The notes: generated from the letters alone by a model not told the origin. DNA of 64,000 nucleotides from Collinsella aerofaciens (GCF_015561195.1 NZ_JADMSU010000001.1:375879-439878), one strand, 5' to 3'; positions 26,136-34,535 are shown, counted from the stretch's first letter. A program made the numbers and translations.

Positions 26136-27914
26136 ATGGACGCCATCGTAAAGATGCTCGAAAAGCATCAACCGTTCTTTGAGAAGATCTCGAGGAACAT
26201 CTACCTCCAGGCCATTAAGGACGGATTCCTTGGGTGCATGCCCATCGTCCTCACCTCTTCGATCTTCCTACTGATTGCCACCCTTCCCGGCGTAGTCGGC
26301 ATCACGCTGCCCCAACCGCTCATCGACTGGTGCAACAAGCTGTACAACTTCACCATGGGCGTCATGGGCATCATGGTTGCCGGCACCACCGCCAAGAACT
26401 TCACGGCATCCATGAACCGTCGCATGCCCGCCGGCAAGGTGCTCAACGACGGCTCCACCATGGTTGCCGCCCAGTGCAGCATGCTTCTGCTCGCTGTTAC
26501 GCAGTTCACCACCAAGTTCAACGGCTCCGAGCTTTCGGTCTTCGACTGCACCAGCATGGGTACGCGCGGTCTGTTCTCGGCCTATATCGCCGCGTTCATT
26601 ACCGTGTGGGTCTATAAGTTCTGCGTCTCGCGCGATCTGACCATTAAGCTGCCCAAGGAGGTCCCGGGCGCCATCGCTCAGAACTTCCGCGACATCATCC
26701 CCTTTGGCGGCGCCGTCATCATCTGCGGCATCATCGATGTCGTCGTGCGCAACCTCATGGGCGTTCCGTTCTCCGAGCTGCTTATCAAACTGCTCTCCCC
26801 GCTCTTTACCGCTGCAGAAACCTATCCTGGCCTTATCCTTATCCAGGCAGCCACCGCGTTCTTCTGGTTCATCGGCGTCCACGGCCCCTCGATCGTCCAG
26901 CCGGGCATCGACCCCATCCGTCTTGCCAATCAGGCCGAGAACCTGCAGGTTCTGCTGGCCGGTGGTCACCCCGCCCACTCCCTCACCTTTAACATGTCGC
27001 TCGTGGGTGAGTTCGGCGGCACCGGCGCCACCTTCATCGTGCCGCTTCTGCTGATTCTCTTTATGAAGTCCAAGCAGCTCAAAGCCGTCGGTAAGGCCTC
27101 GATTGTTCCTGTTGCCTTCGCCGTCAACGAACCGCTGCTCTTTGGCGCCCCGATGATCCTTAACCCCTACATGCTCATCCCCTTTGTTGCCGCCGGTTGC
27201 GTCAACGTGAGTGTTGCCAAGTTCTTTATCGATAACGTGGGCATGAACGGATTCTCCTTCGTGGTGCCTTGGGCTACCCCTGCCCCCATCGGCATCTTCA
27301 TCACCACGAACTTCCAGCTTATCGCCCTGGTATTTGTCGCGATCATCATCTTGCTGGACGCCATCATCTACCTGCCGTTCTTGAAGGCATACGATAAGCT
27401 GCTCTGCGACCAGGAGGCCGAGCGCGCCGCCGAGCTGGGTCTCGAGTCCAATGCTGCCGCTGCCATCGCCGCCAAGCCCTCTGCGCCCGCTGTCGAGCAG
27501 GCCACCGCTTCCGTCGAGCCGACCGCCGCTGCCGCCGACAGCAAGCCTGTCGCCGATCAGTCCGAGCCCGCCGCCGATGCATCCGCCAAGAAGGACGTCG
27601 ATGGCCTGAAAGTCCTCGTCCTGTGCGCCGGTGCCGGCACCTCCGCCATGCTTGCCAACGCCATCAAGGAAGGTGCCGCGCAGACCGGAGAGAACATCGC
27701 TTCCTCCGCAGGTGCCTATGGCCAGCACACTGCCATCATGGATCAGTACGACGTTATCGTACTTGCCCCGCAGGTTCGTAGCTACTACAACGACATGAAG
27801 GCCGACACCGATCGCCTGGGCATTAAGCTGCTCGCTCCCCGCGGTAAGGAATATATCGACCTTACTCGCGACCCCGCCGGTGCCATCAAGTGGCTCCGCG
27901 AGAACCTCGACTAG
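26136..27914 (+). CDS. lacE: PTS lactose-family EIICB permease, intact
   Basis: A 592-residue sugar permease-kinase. The EIIC domain (about residues 1-430) has many hydrophobic helices and the motifs FFWFIGVHGPSIVQPG and VPVAFAVNEPLLFGAPMILNP. An Ala/Pro-rich linker (about 435-490) leads to EIIB with phosphorylatable Cys497 in VLVLCAGAGTSAM and LAPQVRSYY. It takes phosphate from an EIIA such as LacF, 6.6 kb away. RBS AAAGGAGC. The gene is collinear with the frameshifted lacE1 and repairs the reading frame by comparison. Confidence 0.93.
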   Translation: MDAIVKMLEKHQPFFEKISRNIYLQAIKDGFLGCMPIVLTSSIFLLIATLPGVVGITLPQPLIDWCNKLYNFTMGVMGIMVAGTTAKNFTASMNRRMPAGKVLNDGSTMVAAQCSMLLLAVTQFTTKFNGSELSVFDCTSMGTRGLFSAYIAAFITVWVYKFCVSRDLTIKLPKEVPGAIAQNFRDIIPFGGAVIICGIIDVVVRNLMGVPFSELLIKLLSPLFTAAETYPGLILIQAATAFFWFIGVHGPSIVQPGIDPIRLANQAENLQVLLAGGHPAHSLTFNMSLVGEFGGTGATFIVPLLLILFMKSKQLKAVGKASIVPVAFAVNEPLLFGAPMILNPYMLIPFVAAGCVNVSVAKFFIDNVGMNGFSFVVPWATPAPIGIFITTNFQLIALVFVAIIILLDAIIYLPFLKAYDKLLCDQEAERAAELGLESNAAAAIAAKPSAPAVEQATASVEPTAAAADSKPVADQSEPAADASAKKDVDGLKVLVLCAGAGTSAMLANAIKEGAAQTGENIASSAGAYGQHTAIMDQYDVIVLAPQVRSYYNDMKADTDRLGIKLLAPRGKEYIDLTRDPAGAIKWLRENLD

Positions 27915-27925
27915 TTTCTCCCCTG

Positions 27926-27952
27926 TTGGTGCCCGGATCCCCAGTTCGGGCA
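27926..27952 (+). terminator. Intercistronic hairpin between lacE2 and lacG2
   Basis: GGTGCCCGGAT pairs with TTCGGGCACC. It has the same position as the lacE1-lacG1 hairpin but a different sequence, so it may have a conserved processing or attenuation role. Confidence 0.5.
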
Positions 27953-27988
27953 CCTCTCCCTATTCGTATCCCACAGAAAGGATGACTC

Positions 27989-29410
27989 ATGACCAACCCC
28001 ATGCAGTTCCCCGACGGCTTTGTGTTTGGCGGCGCCACCGCTGCTTACCAGGTTGAGGGCGAGACCCGCACGCACGGCAAGGGCAAAGTGCCCTGGGACG
28101 ATTTCCTGGCTGCTCAGGGTCGCTTCTCCCCCGATCCTGCAAGCGACTTCTACAACAAATATCCGGTCGATATCGACCTGTGCCAGCGCTTCGGCATCAA
28201 CGGTATTCGCGTCTCCATAGCTTGGAGCCGTATCTTCCCCAGTGGCACCGGCGAGATTAACCCCGAGGGCGTCGCCTTCTATCACGAGCTTTTTGCCACC
28301 TGCAACAAAGCTGGCGTTATCCCCTATGTCACGCTCGATCACTTCGATACGCCCGAGGCCTTCTACCAGGACGGCGGCGAGGGATTCCTGACGCGCATGA
28401 CCATCGACGCCTTCGTCGAGTACGCCAAGTTCTGCTTTGCCGAGTTCACCGAGGTCAAGCATTGGTTTACCTTTAACGAGATTCCCGCGACCGCCGAGGG
28501 CAGCTTTATCGTCGGCAACTGGCCGCACGGTGAGAAGTACCGTCTGGACAAGGCCTTCCAGCTCATGCACAACATGATGGTGTCCCACGCCAAGGCTGTC
28601 GTCGCCTTCCACGAGGGCGGCTTTGAGGGCGAGATCGGCATTGTCCAGAACCTGGAGCCCAAGTATCCCCTCGACCCCAACAATGCCGCCGACTGCGAGG
28701 CAGCTCGCATGGCCGACGTCATCAACAACCGTTGGGTACTCGACGCCACCTTCCGCGGCCACTATGCCGCCGACACCATGGAGGCTGCGACCAAGCTGGC
28801 CCATATCGCCGGCGGCGAGCTCGACGTCCGCGACGAGGACATCGCCGCGCTGACCGCCGCGCTCCCCTACAACGATTGCCTGGGCGTCAACACCTACAAG
28901 TGCCAGTTCCTGCGTGCCGCCGAGGGCGAAAACGACATCAACCACAATGGCACCGGCGACAAGGGCTCCTCGCGCTGGTTCCTCAAGGGCGTGGGCGAGG
29001 CATGCGTGCGCGAAGGCGTACCCACCACCGATTGGGACTGGATTATCTATCCCGAGGGCCTCTACGACCTGCTGCTGCGCATTAAGAACGATTACCCCAA
29101 CTACAAGAAGATCTACATCACCGAGAACGGCATGGGCTATAAGGACGACTTTGAGGACGGCTTTATCGACGACGCCCCTCGCATCGACTATATGCGTCAG
29201 CATCTCGCGTGGATCCTCAAGGCAATCGACGGCGGCGTAAACGTCGACGGTTACTTTGTGTGGTCGCTGCAGGACCAGTTCTCCTGGACCAACGGCTATA
29301 ACAAGCGCTATGGCCTGTTCTACATCGACTTTGAGACCCAGAAGCGCTATCCCAAAGCGAGCGCGTACTGGTACAAGAACGTCGCGGAGACCGGCCTGCT
29401 CATGGCCTAG
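27989..29410 (+). CDS. lacG: 6-phospho-beta-galactosidase (GH1), copy 2
   Basis: A 473-residue GH1 enzyme, a close paralogue of the 22972-24411 gene. It shares VFGGATAAYQVEGETRTHGK, acid/base Glu in HWFTFNEIPAT (about residue 165), nucleophile Glu in YITENGMGYKD (about 380) and the phosphate-binding FSWTNGYNKRYGLFY segment. It differs most in the loop after FDTPEAF, where it has two extra residues. It is operonic with lacE2. Its last 150 bp and its terminator are duplicated, with a deletion, at 31062-31277. Confidence 0.93.
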   Translation: MTNPMQFPDGFVFGGATAAYQVEGETRTHGKGKVPWDDFLAAQGRFSPDPASDFYNKYPVDIDLCQRFGINGIRVSIAWSRIFPSGTGEINPEGVAFYHELFATCNKAGVIPYVTLDHFDTPEAFYQDGGEGFLTRMTIDAFVEYAKFCFAEFTEVKHWFTFNEIPATAEGSFIVGNWPHGEKYRLDKAFQLMHNMMVSHAKAVVAFHEGGFEGEIGIVQNLEPKYPLDPNNAADCEAARMADVINNRWVLDATFRGHYAADTMEAATKLAHIAGGELDVRDEDIAALTAALPYNDCLGVNTYKCQFLRAAEGENDINHNGTGDKGSSRWFLKGVGEACVREGVPTTDWDWIIYPEGLYDLLLRIKNDYPNYKKIYITENGMGYKDDFEDGFIDDAPRIDYMRQHLAWILKAIDGGVNVDGYFVWSLQDQFSWTNGYNKRYGLFYIDFETQKRYPKASAYWYKNVAETGLLMA

Positions 29411-29432
29411 TTTCCGCCGCGCACCCCCTGTC

Positions 29433-29475
29433 GGCCGCATACGAATCCCTCCACGGGTTCGCATGCGGCCTTTTC
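29433..29475 (+). terminator. lacG2 terminator
   Basis: GGCCGCATACGAATCC pairs with GGGTTCGCATGCGGCC, then TTTTCC. An almost identical hairpin is found at 31234-31277. Confidence 0.85.
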
Positions 29476-29481
29476 CGTCGA

Positions 29482-30852
29482 TCAAATAAAGATCGTCATA
29501 TACAGCGGTAGATATATCCTGTGCCCTTCAACCCTAAGCTGTTTTGGGTGAAGGACTATCTCTTCTCCGACTCGTCGTTGGAAACGCCTGCCGAAATCGT
29601 CAAGTGAGATTGTTGAATACGATTTGGAAGATTTGACCTCAACAGGAGTGACCCGCGGTTTTCCAGCCGCATCTTCAAAGCCGCGCGAAACAAGAAAATC
29701 TATTTCACGCGTCCTGGGACGACTCCCCTCCGTTTTGGACGGCTCCTGCCAGCTGTAATAAAAAAGCGAATGCCCCAGACTCTTAAGCTGCTGTGCCACG
29801 ATGTTCTCGATCAACATTCCTTTATTAATCGAAATTCTTCCAAATTGAATATCTCTATGGACATCCATAAGGTCCGGACCATCATCAAACGCCAAGCTCA
29901 CGAGCAATCCCGTATCTGCCATATAGCATTTAAGCGAAGACGCGTCCTCGTGCAGGCGGTAGCCCACGCTCGGATCACTACATAAATAGCAGCGATTAAT
30001 CAATCGCGCATCCTCAAGCCAAATTAACGCCGACTCATATGTCTCAAAACGGGACCCCTTCTCCAGACTGTCGAATTTAAACCGTTTATTTGCCGCAGAT
30101 AATTGGCCCGGAATGTCGTCATAAGCCGCCCGCGCACGCCTAGCGTCCGAACCTCCAAACTTGGCAATATCCTCCCTGTATAGTGCAATAATCTGCCGTT
30201 TAACCCTATCGCACCCTCTAAAATCACTCTCTGACACAAAGGAGTCGACCGACTGTGGCATACCGCCGACAAGCATATACTCATCGAACAATCTCATGCA
30301 CGTCGCATGAGCACCGTCCGGAAGCGCAATCTGAGATTCGCGCGCTTTACGGATCTCTTCCGCATAAAGATCTTTTCCGGTCGCCCAAAGATACTCCTCA
30401 AAATCGAGGGGCTCGAGAGGGATTCTTTCTTCCTCTGACGGAATGACAATGCTTTCGACATTCTTTTTGATGGAGACAAGAGAACCTGTCTCGATGTAAT
30501 CAAATCTGCCATCTTCTACAAGATGCTTTATGTATTCGCGCGCGATGGGAAACCGCTGCACTTCATCAAAAATGACCAGTGACTCTCTCGGCACGAGGGC
30601 CTTGCCATACTGCAGCTGAAGCATGCGTAAAAAAAGATCGATATCTTCACGGTGATTCAGAAATATATCGAGTGTGGCTTTGCTGGCAGCCGAAAAGTCA
30701 ATGTACAGATAGTCCTTGTATTCATTTTGCGCGAAGCACTTAACGAGTGTCGTTTTGCCAACGCGTCTTGCGCCCTCAATTAGCACGGCGGTGCGCCCTT
30801 GCGAACGTTCCTTCCACTCCCGCAGACGATCATATGCCTTCCGTTTAAACAT
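29482..30852 (-). CDS. AAA-type ATPase with C-terminal DUF4143 / nuclease-like domain
   Basis: A 456-residue ATPase of the family annotated as ATP-binding protein with DUF4143. Walker A is GARRVGKTT (27-35), Walker B LVIFDEVQRFP (92-102), sensor-like IETGSL follows, and a helical middle leads to a C-terminal EIDFLVSRG...PVEVKSSK segment resembling a PD-(D/E)xK core. Members are widespread in gut bacteria, often multi-copy and mobile, with unclear function. The gene is more AT-rich than its neighbours, opposes the lac genes and is flanked on both sides by lacG 3'-end sequence. GAGGTGA precedes the ATG. Confidence 0.9.
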   Translation of the reverse strand: MFKRKAYDRLREWKERSQGRTAVLIEGARRVGKTTLVKCFAQNEYKDYLYIDFSAASKATLDIFLNHREDIDLFLRMLQLQYGKALVPRESLVIFDEVQRFPIAREYIKHLVEDGRFDYIETGSLVSIKKNVESIVIPSEEERIPLEPLDFEEYLWATGKDLYAEEIRKARESQIALPDGAHATCMRLFDEYMLVGGMPQSVDSFVSESDFRGCDRVKRQIIALYREDIAKFGGSDARRARAAYDDIPGQLSAANKRFKFDSLEKGSRFETYESALIWLEDARLINRCYLCSDPSVGYRLHEDASSLKCYMADTGLLVSLAFDDGPDLMDVHRDIQFGRISINKGMLIENIVAQQLKSLGHSLFYYSWQEPSKTEGSRPRTREIDFLVSRGFEDAAGKPRVTPVEVKSSKSYSTISLDDFGRRFQRRVGEEIVLHPKQLRVEGHRIYLPLYMTIFI

Positions 30853-30882
30853 TATCTCACCTCAGCATAACTTACCTGCTAG

Positions 30883-30985
30883 TTTACAAAAAAGCCGACC
30901 TTTATATATGTCTAATATTACAGAAATACCGACCATTGCGATGGTCTAAATACACAAAATTACCGACCTTTACAACAGAAATTAC
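30883..30985 (-). repeat. Three degenerate 34-bp direct repeats before the ATPase gene
   Basis: RCCGACCWTT occurs at 30894, 30928 and 30962, exactly 34 bp apart, each preceded by ACAAAAAT-like bases. The tract is AT-rich and lies 30-130 bp upstream of the ATPase start. The 30853-31588 interval also holds the lacG remnant, its terminator, hairpin array 2 and a promoter, but no intact gene. Confidence 0.65.
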
Positions 30986-31061
30986 GCCGCACCGTAAAAC
31001 AGCTGTAACTCTTCGCGAAGGGAAACCTATGTCTGCACGCACACCTATTCGAGAGGCAGAA

Positions 31062-31212
31062 GAACGACATGGGCTGTAAGGACGACTTCGAGGACAGCCT
31101 TATCGACGACGCTCCCCGTATCGACTACATGCGCCAGCATCTCGCGTGGATCCTCAAGGCGAGCGCGTACTGGTACAAGAACGTCGCGGAGACCGGCCTA
31201 CTTATGGCCTAA
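31062..31212 (+). pseudogene. lacG 3'-end remnant
   Basis: Bases from GAACGACATGGGCTG onward match lacG2 from about 29132, running through the equivalents of YKDDFEDGFIDDAPRIDY and MRQHLAWILK. An internal deletion of about 138 bp, with short CAAGGC/CAAAGC similarity at the joint, then leads to the last codons (SAYWYKNVAETGLLMA) and the stop. The 5' four-fifths of the gene is absent. Differences from lacG2 are mostly third-position, so the copy was once under selection. Confidence 0.88.
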
Positions 31213-31233
31213 TTCAAGCCGCGTACCCCCTGT

Positions 31234-31277
31234 CGGCCGCATGTGAATCCCTCCACGGGTTCGCATGCGGCATTTTT
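31234..31277 (+). terminator. Duplicated lacG terminator
   Basis: GGCCGCATGTGAATCC pairs with GGGTTCGCATGCGGC; this is the lacG2 terminator copy with a few changes, followed by ATTTTTGTTTTT. Confidence 0.8.
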
Positions 31278-31301
31278 GTTTTTGGTGGGCCCGAGCGGAT
31301 C

Positions 31302-31526
31302 ATTCGTCTCGATCTGTAACATCTAGCAGGGGTTTTCGGTCCTTCCTGTTACAGATCAAGACAAACGAGCGGCCCGAACTTGAAGATCTCGATCTGTAAC
31401 ACGTAACTGAGTATTCCAGCCCTACCTGTTACAGATCGAGACAAACGGATAGCCCGAAGCAGAAGATCTCGATCTGTAACATCTAACCCGGTTTTCTACT
31501 CCCAACTGTTACAGATTGAGATAATT
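31302..31526. repeat. Hairpin array 2: three 65-bp units
   Basis: Units at 31302-31366, 31382-31446 and 31462-31526 are spaced exactly 80 bp. They have the same arms as array 1 (TCTCGATCTGTAAC / GTTACAGATCGAGA) and again 27-nt loops. As in array 1, the array directly follows a lacG terminator. The last right arm runs into the promoter of the toxin-antitoxin operon. Confidence 0.9.
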
Positions 31527-31547
31527 CGACGACGCCGACGTTATAAT
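31516..31547 (+). promoter_or_regulatory. Probable promoter of the toxin-antitoxin pair
   Basis: A perfect TATAAT lies at 31542-31547. A TTGAGA at 31516 inside the last hairpin arm could be the -35 box, but its 20-bp spacing is long. Confidence 0.5.
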
Positions 31548-31588
31548 ATACCGTGGTACAATTGTGTCCCAACGCGAAGGAGGTACCT

Positions 31589-31855
31589 ATGCCCACCTGT
31601 GTGCCCGTCCGAGACATGAAGGACACCGCTGCATTTACCGCGCTTGTTGAGTCTGAGCGCGACGTCACCGTGACCAAGAACGGCTACGAGGCCATGCACT
31701 GCATCAGCAGCGACCAGTATCGCCTCATGCAAGACGAAATCGCCAAGGCCAAACTGCTCTCTCGTATGATGTTGGCAGAAGACGAAATATCGCAAGGCGA
31801 CTACAGCGACTACGAATCCTTCGCGGCTTCGATACGAGACAAATATGACCTATAA
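31589..31855 (+). CDS. Antitoxin of the Phd/YefM type
   Basis: An 88-residue protein with the Phd/YefM pattern: MPTCVPVRDMKDTAAFTALVESERDVTVTKNGYEAMHCISSDQYRLM is the N-terminal DNA-binding beta-alpha unit, and the acidic C-terminal tail (DEISQGDYSDYESFAASIRDKY) would wrap the toxin. AAGGAGG precedes the ATG. It overlaps the toxin gene by 11 bp, typical of type II modules, and would repress its own promoter. Confidence 0.85.
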   Translation: MPTCVPVRDMKDTAAFTALVESERDVTVTKNGYEAMHCISSDQYRLMQDEIAKAKLLSRMMLAEDEISQGDYSDYESFAASIRDKYDL

Positions 31856-32150
31856 CGTCGTAATCCTCAAAAGCGCGCGATATGAGTACGAGAGTATTGT
31901 CGGATACCTTGCTCAAATCCTCAAGAATCCGCGTGCGGCAGGCAATTTTGTCGCTGAGTTTGAATATCAGCTTGACCTGCTTCGCGAGCAGCCGCTTTTA
32001 CGTCCCCTCTCGCACATGCAAGAGCTGGCGGCACGTAATTACCGATCGTTTCCCGTAAACAACTACGTGTGTCTATACAAGTTTGAGCACGAAACAATCT
32101 ATATCGCCCACATCTTTCATCAGTCACAGGACTACGCCCGCCTGGTCTAG
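31845..32150 (+). CDS. Toxin of the RelE/ParE superfamily
   Basis: A 101-residue basic protein: VVILKSARYEYESIVGYLAQILKNPRAAGNFV is the two-helix hairpin and RNYRSFPVNNYVCLYKFEHETIYIAHIFHQSQDYARLV the beta-sheet end, as in ParE/RelE toxins. It either inhibits gyrase or cleaves mRNA; sequence alone does not decide. It is coupled to the upstream antitoxin. Confidence 0.87.
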   Translation: MTYNVVILKSARYEYESIVGYLAQILKNPRAAGNFVAEFEYQLDLLREQPLLRPLSHMQELAARNYRSFPVNNYVCLYKFEHETIYIAHIFHQSQDYARLV

Positions 32151-32259
32151 CCCACAAGCTGAATACTTGGCCCGAGCACATTTGCGTGTCATATCGCGTT
32201 GCGTTGACACGCCAATCCCTCGCCACGGAGGGAGGCAGAAGTATCGCCTGCAGCGTTAG

Positions 32260-33024
32260 CTAGCAGATGACCTGCGTGTGCTCCTCGATGGCGGCGCGGT
32301 CCGCATCGGTAATACTCGGCTCGCACACCACGGCGTCCAAATTGTCCAGGCGGCAGAAGGTATAGAAGTCGCGCTTGCCGATCTTGCTGGAGTCGGCGAT
32401 CAGATAGCGCGAGTCTGCCTTGCTAAAAGCGAGCTGCTGGATACGGCCCTCGTCCATGTTGGACGTAGACACGTCGCCATCCAGAATGCCGTTGGCGCCG
32501 ATAAACGCCGCATCGATGCCCAGCGCGCGAAGGGTATCCTCGGCCGTTGGTCCCACAAAAGCGGCGGTGCGGCGACGGTACATACCGCCCACGAGGCACA
32601 GCTCGCAGTCTTCGCGCGCCTCGAGCAGGTTAAACACCGAAAGCGAATTGGTCACAATGCGCAGGCGAAACGTCGGCAGCATCGAGGCCATCTGCTCAAC
32701 CGTGGTGCCCGTGCCCAAAAAGATGGTCGAGCCCTCCTCGATAAGCTCCACAGCACGGCGCGCAATCTGCAGCTTTTCCTCGGCATGCTTAGTGCGCTTT
32801 TCGCTATGCGAATACTCATGGCGCAGCATGGCGTGGGGACGACCCTGCGCACTGCGGGCGCCGCCGTGCACGCGCTCGATCTCGCCCAGACTCGCAAGTT
32901 CTTCGAGGTCGCGGCGAATCGTCATGTCCGAAACGCCCAGTGCATCCGAAATCTCCTTGACCGAGACCGTGCCCTGCTCCTCGAGCAGCTGACGAACCTT
33001 ATCCTGTCGCTCTGCCTTAATCAC
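32260..33024 (-). CDS. DeoR-family transcriptional regulator
   Basis: A 254-residue DeoR regulator. Helix-turn-helix VKEISDALGVSDMTIRRDLEELA (about residues 19-41) and RVHGGARS are followed by the sensor with GTGTTVEQMASML, CLVGGMYRRRTAAFVGP and SSKIGKRDFYTF. GTG start with GAGG upstream. It is divergent from galM. It is the candidate LacR for the TGTTC dyads before lacA, along with the DeoR at 7985. Confidence 0.92.
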   Translation of the reverse strand: MIKAERQDKVRQLLEEQGTVSVKEISDALGVSDMTIRRDLEELASLGEIERVHGGARSAQGRPHAMLRHEYSHSEKRTKHAEEKLQIARRAVELIEEGSTIFLGTGTTVEQMASMLPTFRLRIVTNSLSVFNLLEAREDCELCLVGGMYRRRTAAFVGPTAEDTLRALGIDAAFIGANGILDGDVSTSNMDEGRIQQLAFSKADSRYLIADSSKIGKRDFYTFCRLDNLDAVVCEPSITDADRAAIEEHTQVIC

Positions 33025-33230
33025 GATGAATCCTCGCCGTTCTTTGCGCGCATATCATTCAAACAGTAACGAACAAATTGTATCAGACTCGTACGCGTCA
33101 AAAATGAACGCCCACACAGCTCCAATCATCACTTTTTTGAGAAAAATACCCCCTGCTTTAGTGGGGTGTAGTGATAATCTCGCCTGTTCGCGCTACAGTT
33201 TGTCCGAAATACCTCGATGTTAGGAACCAA

Positions 33231-34283
33231 ATGATCACTTCCGAGCTTTTCGGCACCGCGCCGTGCGGTACCCCCGTTCATCGCTACACCCTCAACGGGC
33301 CCGAGATCTGCGTTCGCATTATGGACTATGGCGCCACTGTGTTGGGCATCGACGTGCCCGACATTCCCGGCAACGTGCGCGATGTGGTGCTGGGCTTCGA
33401 TAAGCTCGAGGATTACTTTGACAACCCCGCCTGCTTTGGCGCGACCATCGGCCCCGTGGCCAACCGCACTGCGGGTGCCACGATTACTATCGACGGCACG
33501 AACTGGCATATGCCGGCCAACGAAGGCGTCAACAACCTGCACAGCGATCTTGAACATGGTCTGCACAAGCGCGTATGGGATGTTGAACTCGACGAGGTCC
33601 ACAATGCCGTGCGCATGACCACCTCGCTTGAGGATGGCGAGCTGGGTCTTCCCGGCAACCGCACCTTTACGGCCGTGTTTACCGTGACGCGCACCGGACG
33701 TTTCCGTATCGAGTATGGCTGCGAGAGCGACCGTGCCACCTACGTGTCCATGACCAACCACACGTACTTTAACCTTGCCGGTCATAACGCCGGCATGGAC
33801 TGCGAGCACTTCTTTGTTGCTAACGCTGCCCACTACCTGCCCATTAACGAGCAGAACATCCCCACCGGCGAGATTGCTCCGGTCGAGGGAACACCGTTTG
33901 ACTTTCGCGAGCTGCGCCCCGTTGCACCCGGCATGGAGGCCGACGACCCGCAGATCAAGCAAGCACGCGGCTACGACCACTGCCTGTGCATTGGCGACTA
34001 TCAGTACGGCCGTAATCTGCGCCGCGCCCTGCACGTCGAGGAGATGTGGACCGGTCGCGAGCTGGACTACTACACCACCGCCCCGGGCGTGCAGCTCTAC
34101 ACCGGCAACTGGCTGGGCGACGAGCATGCCAAGGACGACGCCAACTATGGCTGGGGTGCCGGCTTTGCCCTCGAGGCCGAGATGTACCCCGACACGCCGC
34201 ATCAGCCGCTGTTCCCGCAGGGCATTGTGGGCCCGGGTCACCCCTACAGCAATGTGATCGAGTACCACTTTATGAGGCACTAA
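33231..34283 (+). CDS. galM: Aldose 1-epimerase (galactose mutarotase)
   Basis: A 350-residue mutarotase. VRIMDYGATVLGIDVPD, GFDKLEDY, GATIGPVANR, the catalytic-His region MTNHTYFNLAGH and the catalytic-Glu region GFALEAEMYPDTPHQPLFP match GalM well. It interconverts alpha- and beta-galactose ahead of GalK. The ATG at 33231 follows TTAGGAACCAA; 20 in-frame codons upstream lack homology. It is distinct from the two LacX-type proteins in the window. Confidence 0.93.
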   Translation: MITSELFGTAPCGTPVHRYTLNGPEICVRIMDYGATVLGIDVPDIPGNVRDVVLGFDKLEDYFDNPACFGATIGPVANRTAGATITIDGTNWHMPANEGVNNLHSDLEHGLHKRVWDVELDEVHNAVRMTTSLEDGELGLPGNRTFTAVFTVTRTGRFRIEYGCESDRATYVSMTNHTYFNLAGHNAGMDCEHFFVANAAHYLPINEQNIPTGEIAPVEGTPFDFRELRPVAPGMEADDPQIKQARGYDHCLCIGDYQYGRNLRRALHVEEMWTGRELDYYTTAPGVQLYTGNWLGDEHAKDDANYGWGAGFALEAEMYPDTPHQPLFPQGIVGPGHPYSNVIEYHFMRH

Positions 34284-34310
34284 GCCCACAACGCGACATA
34301 TCGCACAGCA

Positions 34311-34345
34311 GCGCCCGCCGGCACCACCGCCGGCGGGCGCTTTTT
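34311..34345 (+). terminator. galM terminator
   Basis: GCGCCCGCCGG pairs with CCGGCGGGCGC, then TTTTT. Confidence 0.85.
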
Positions 34346-34396
34346 CATCTTTTAGGCTCATTTTCGCTGTGACTGTATGGGTGACATATCAAAACT

Positions 34397-34535
34397 ATGC
34401 CCATTTACTACGTTTAGCCCGGGATGCTCGACATGCACCGATTTTTGTTAAATTCGCGAGCCGTCTACCTGCGGTTTTGTTTTTCTCAAATTCGACATGC
34501 TCGGCGATAGCCGATCAAACATAGTAAATGGGCAT
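34397..34535. repeat. Palindromic element C (ACCTGCGGTTTT core family)
   Basis: Arms ATGCCCATTTACTACGTTT (34397-34415) and its near-perfect complement (34517-34535) flank a core TCTACCTGCGGTTTTG at about 34463-34478. The arm sequence resembles element B (CCCATCTACTACGTTTA), and TGCTCGGC in the right half matches element A. Bases 34284-34607 hold only this and the galM terminator. Confidence 0.75.

Noticed and set aside
24532-31526. Integron attC sites
   Set aside because: Units follow one another without gene cassettes and no integrase is seen.
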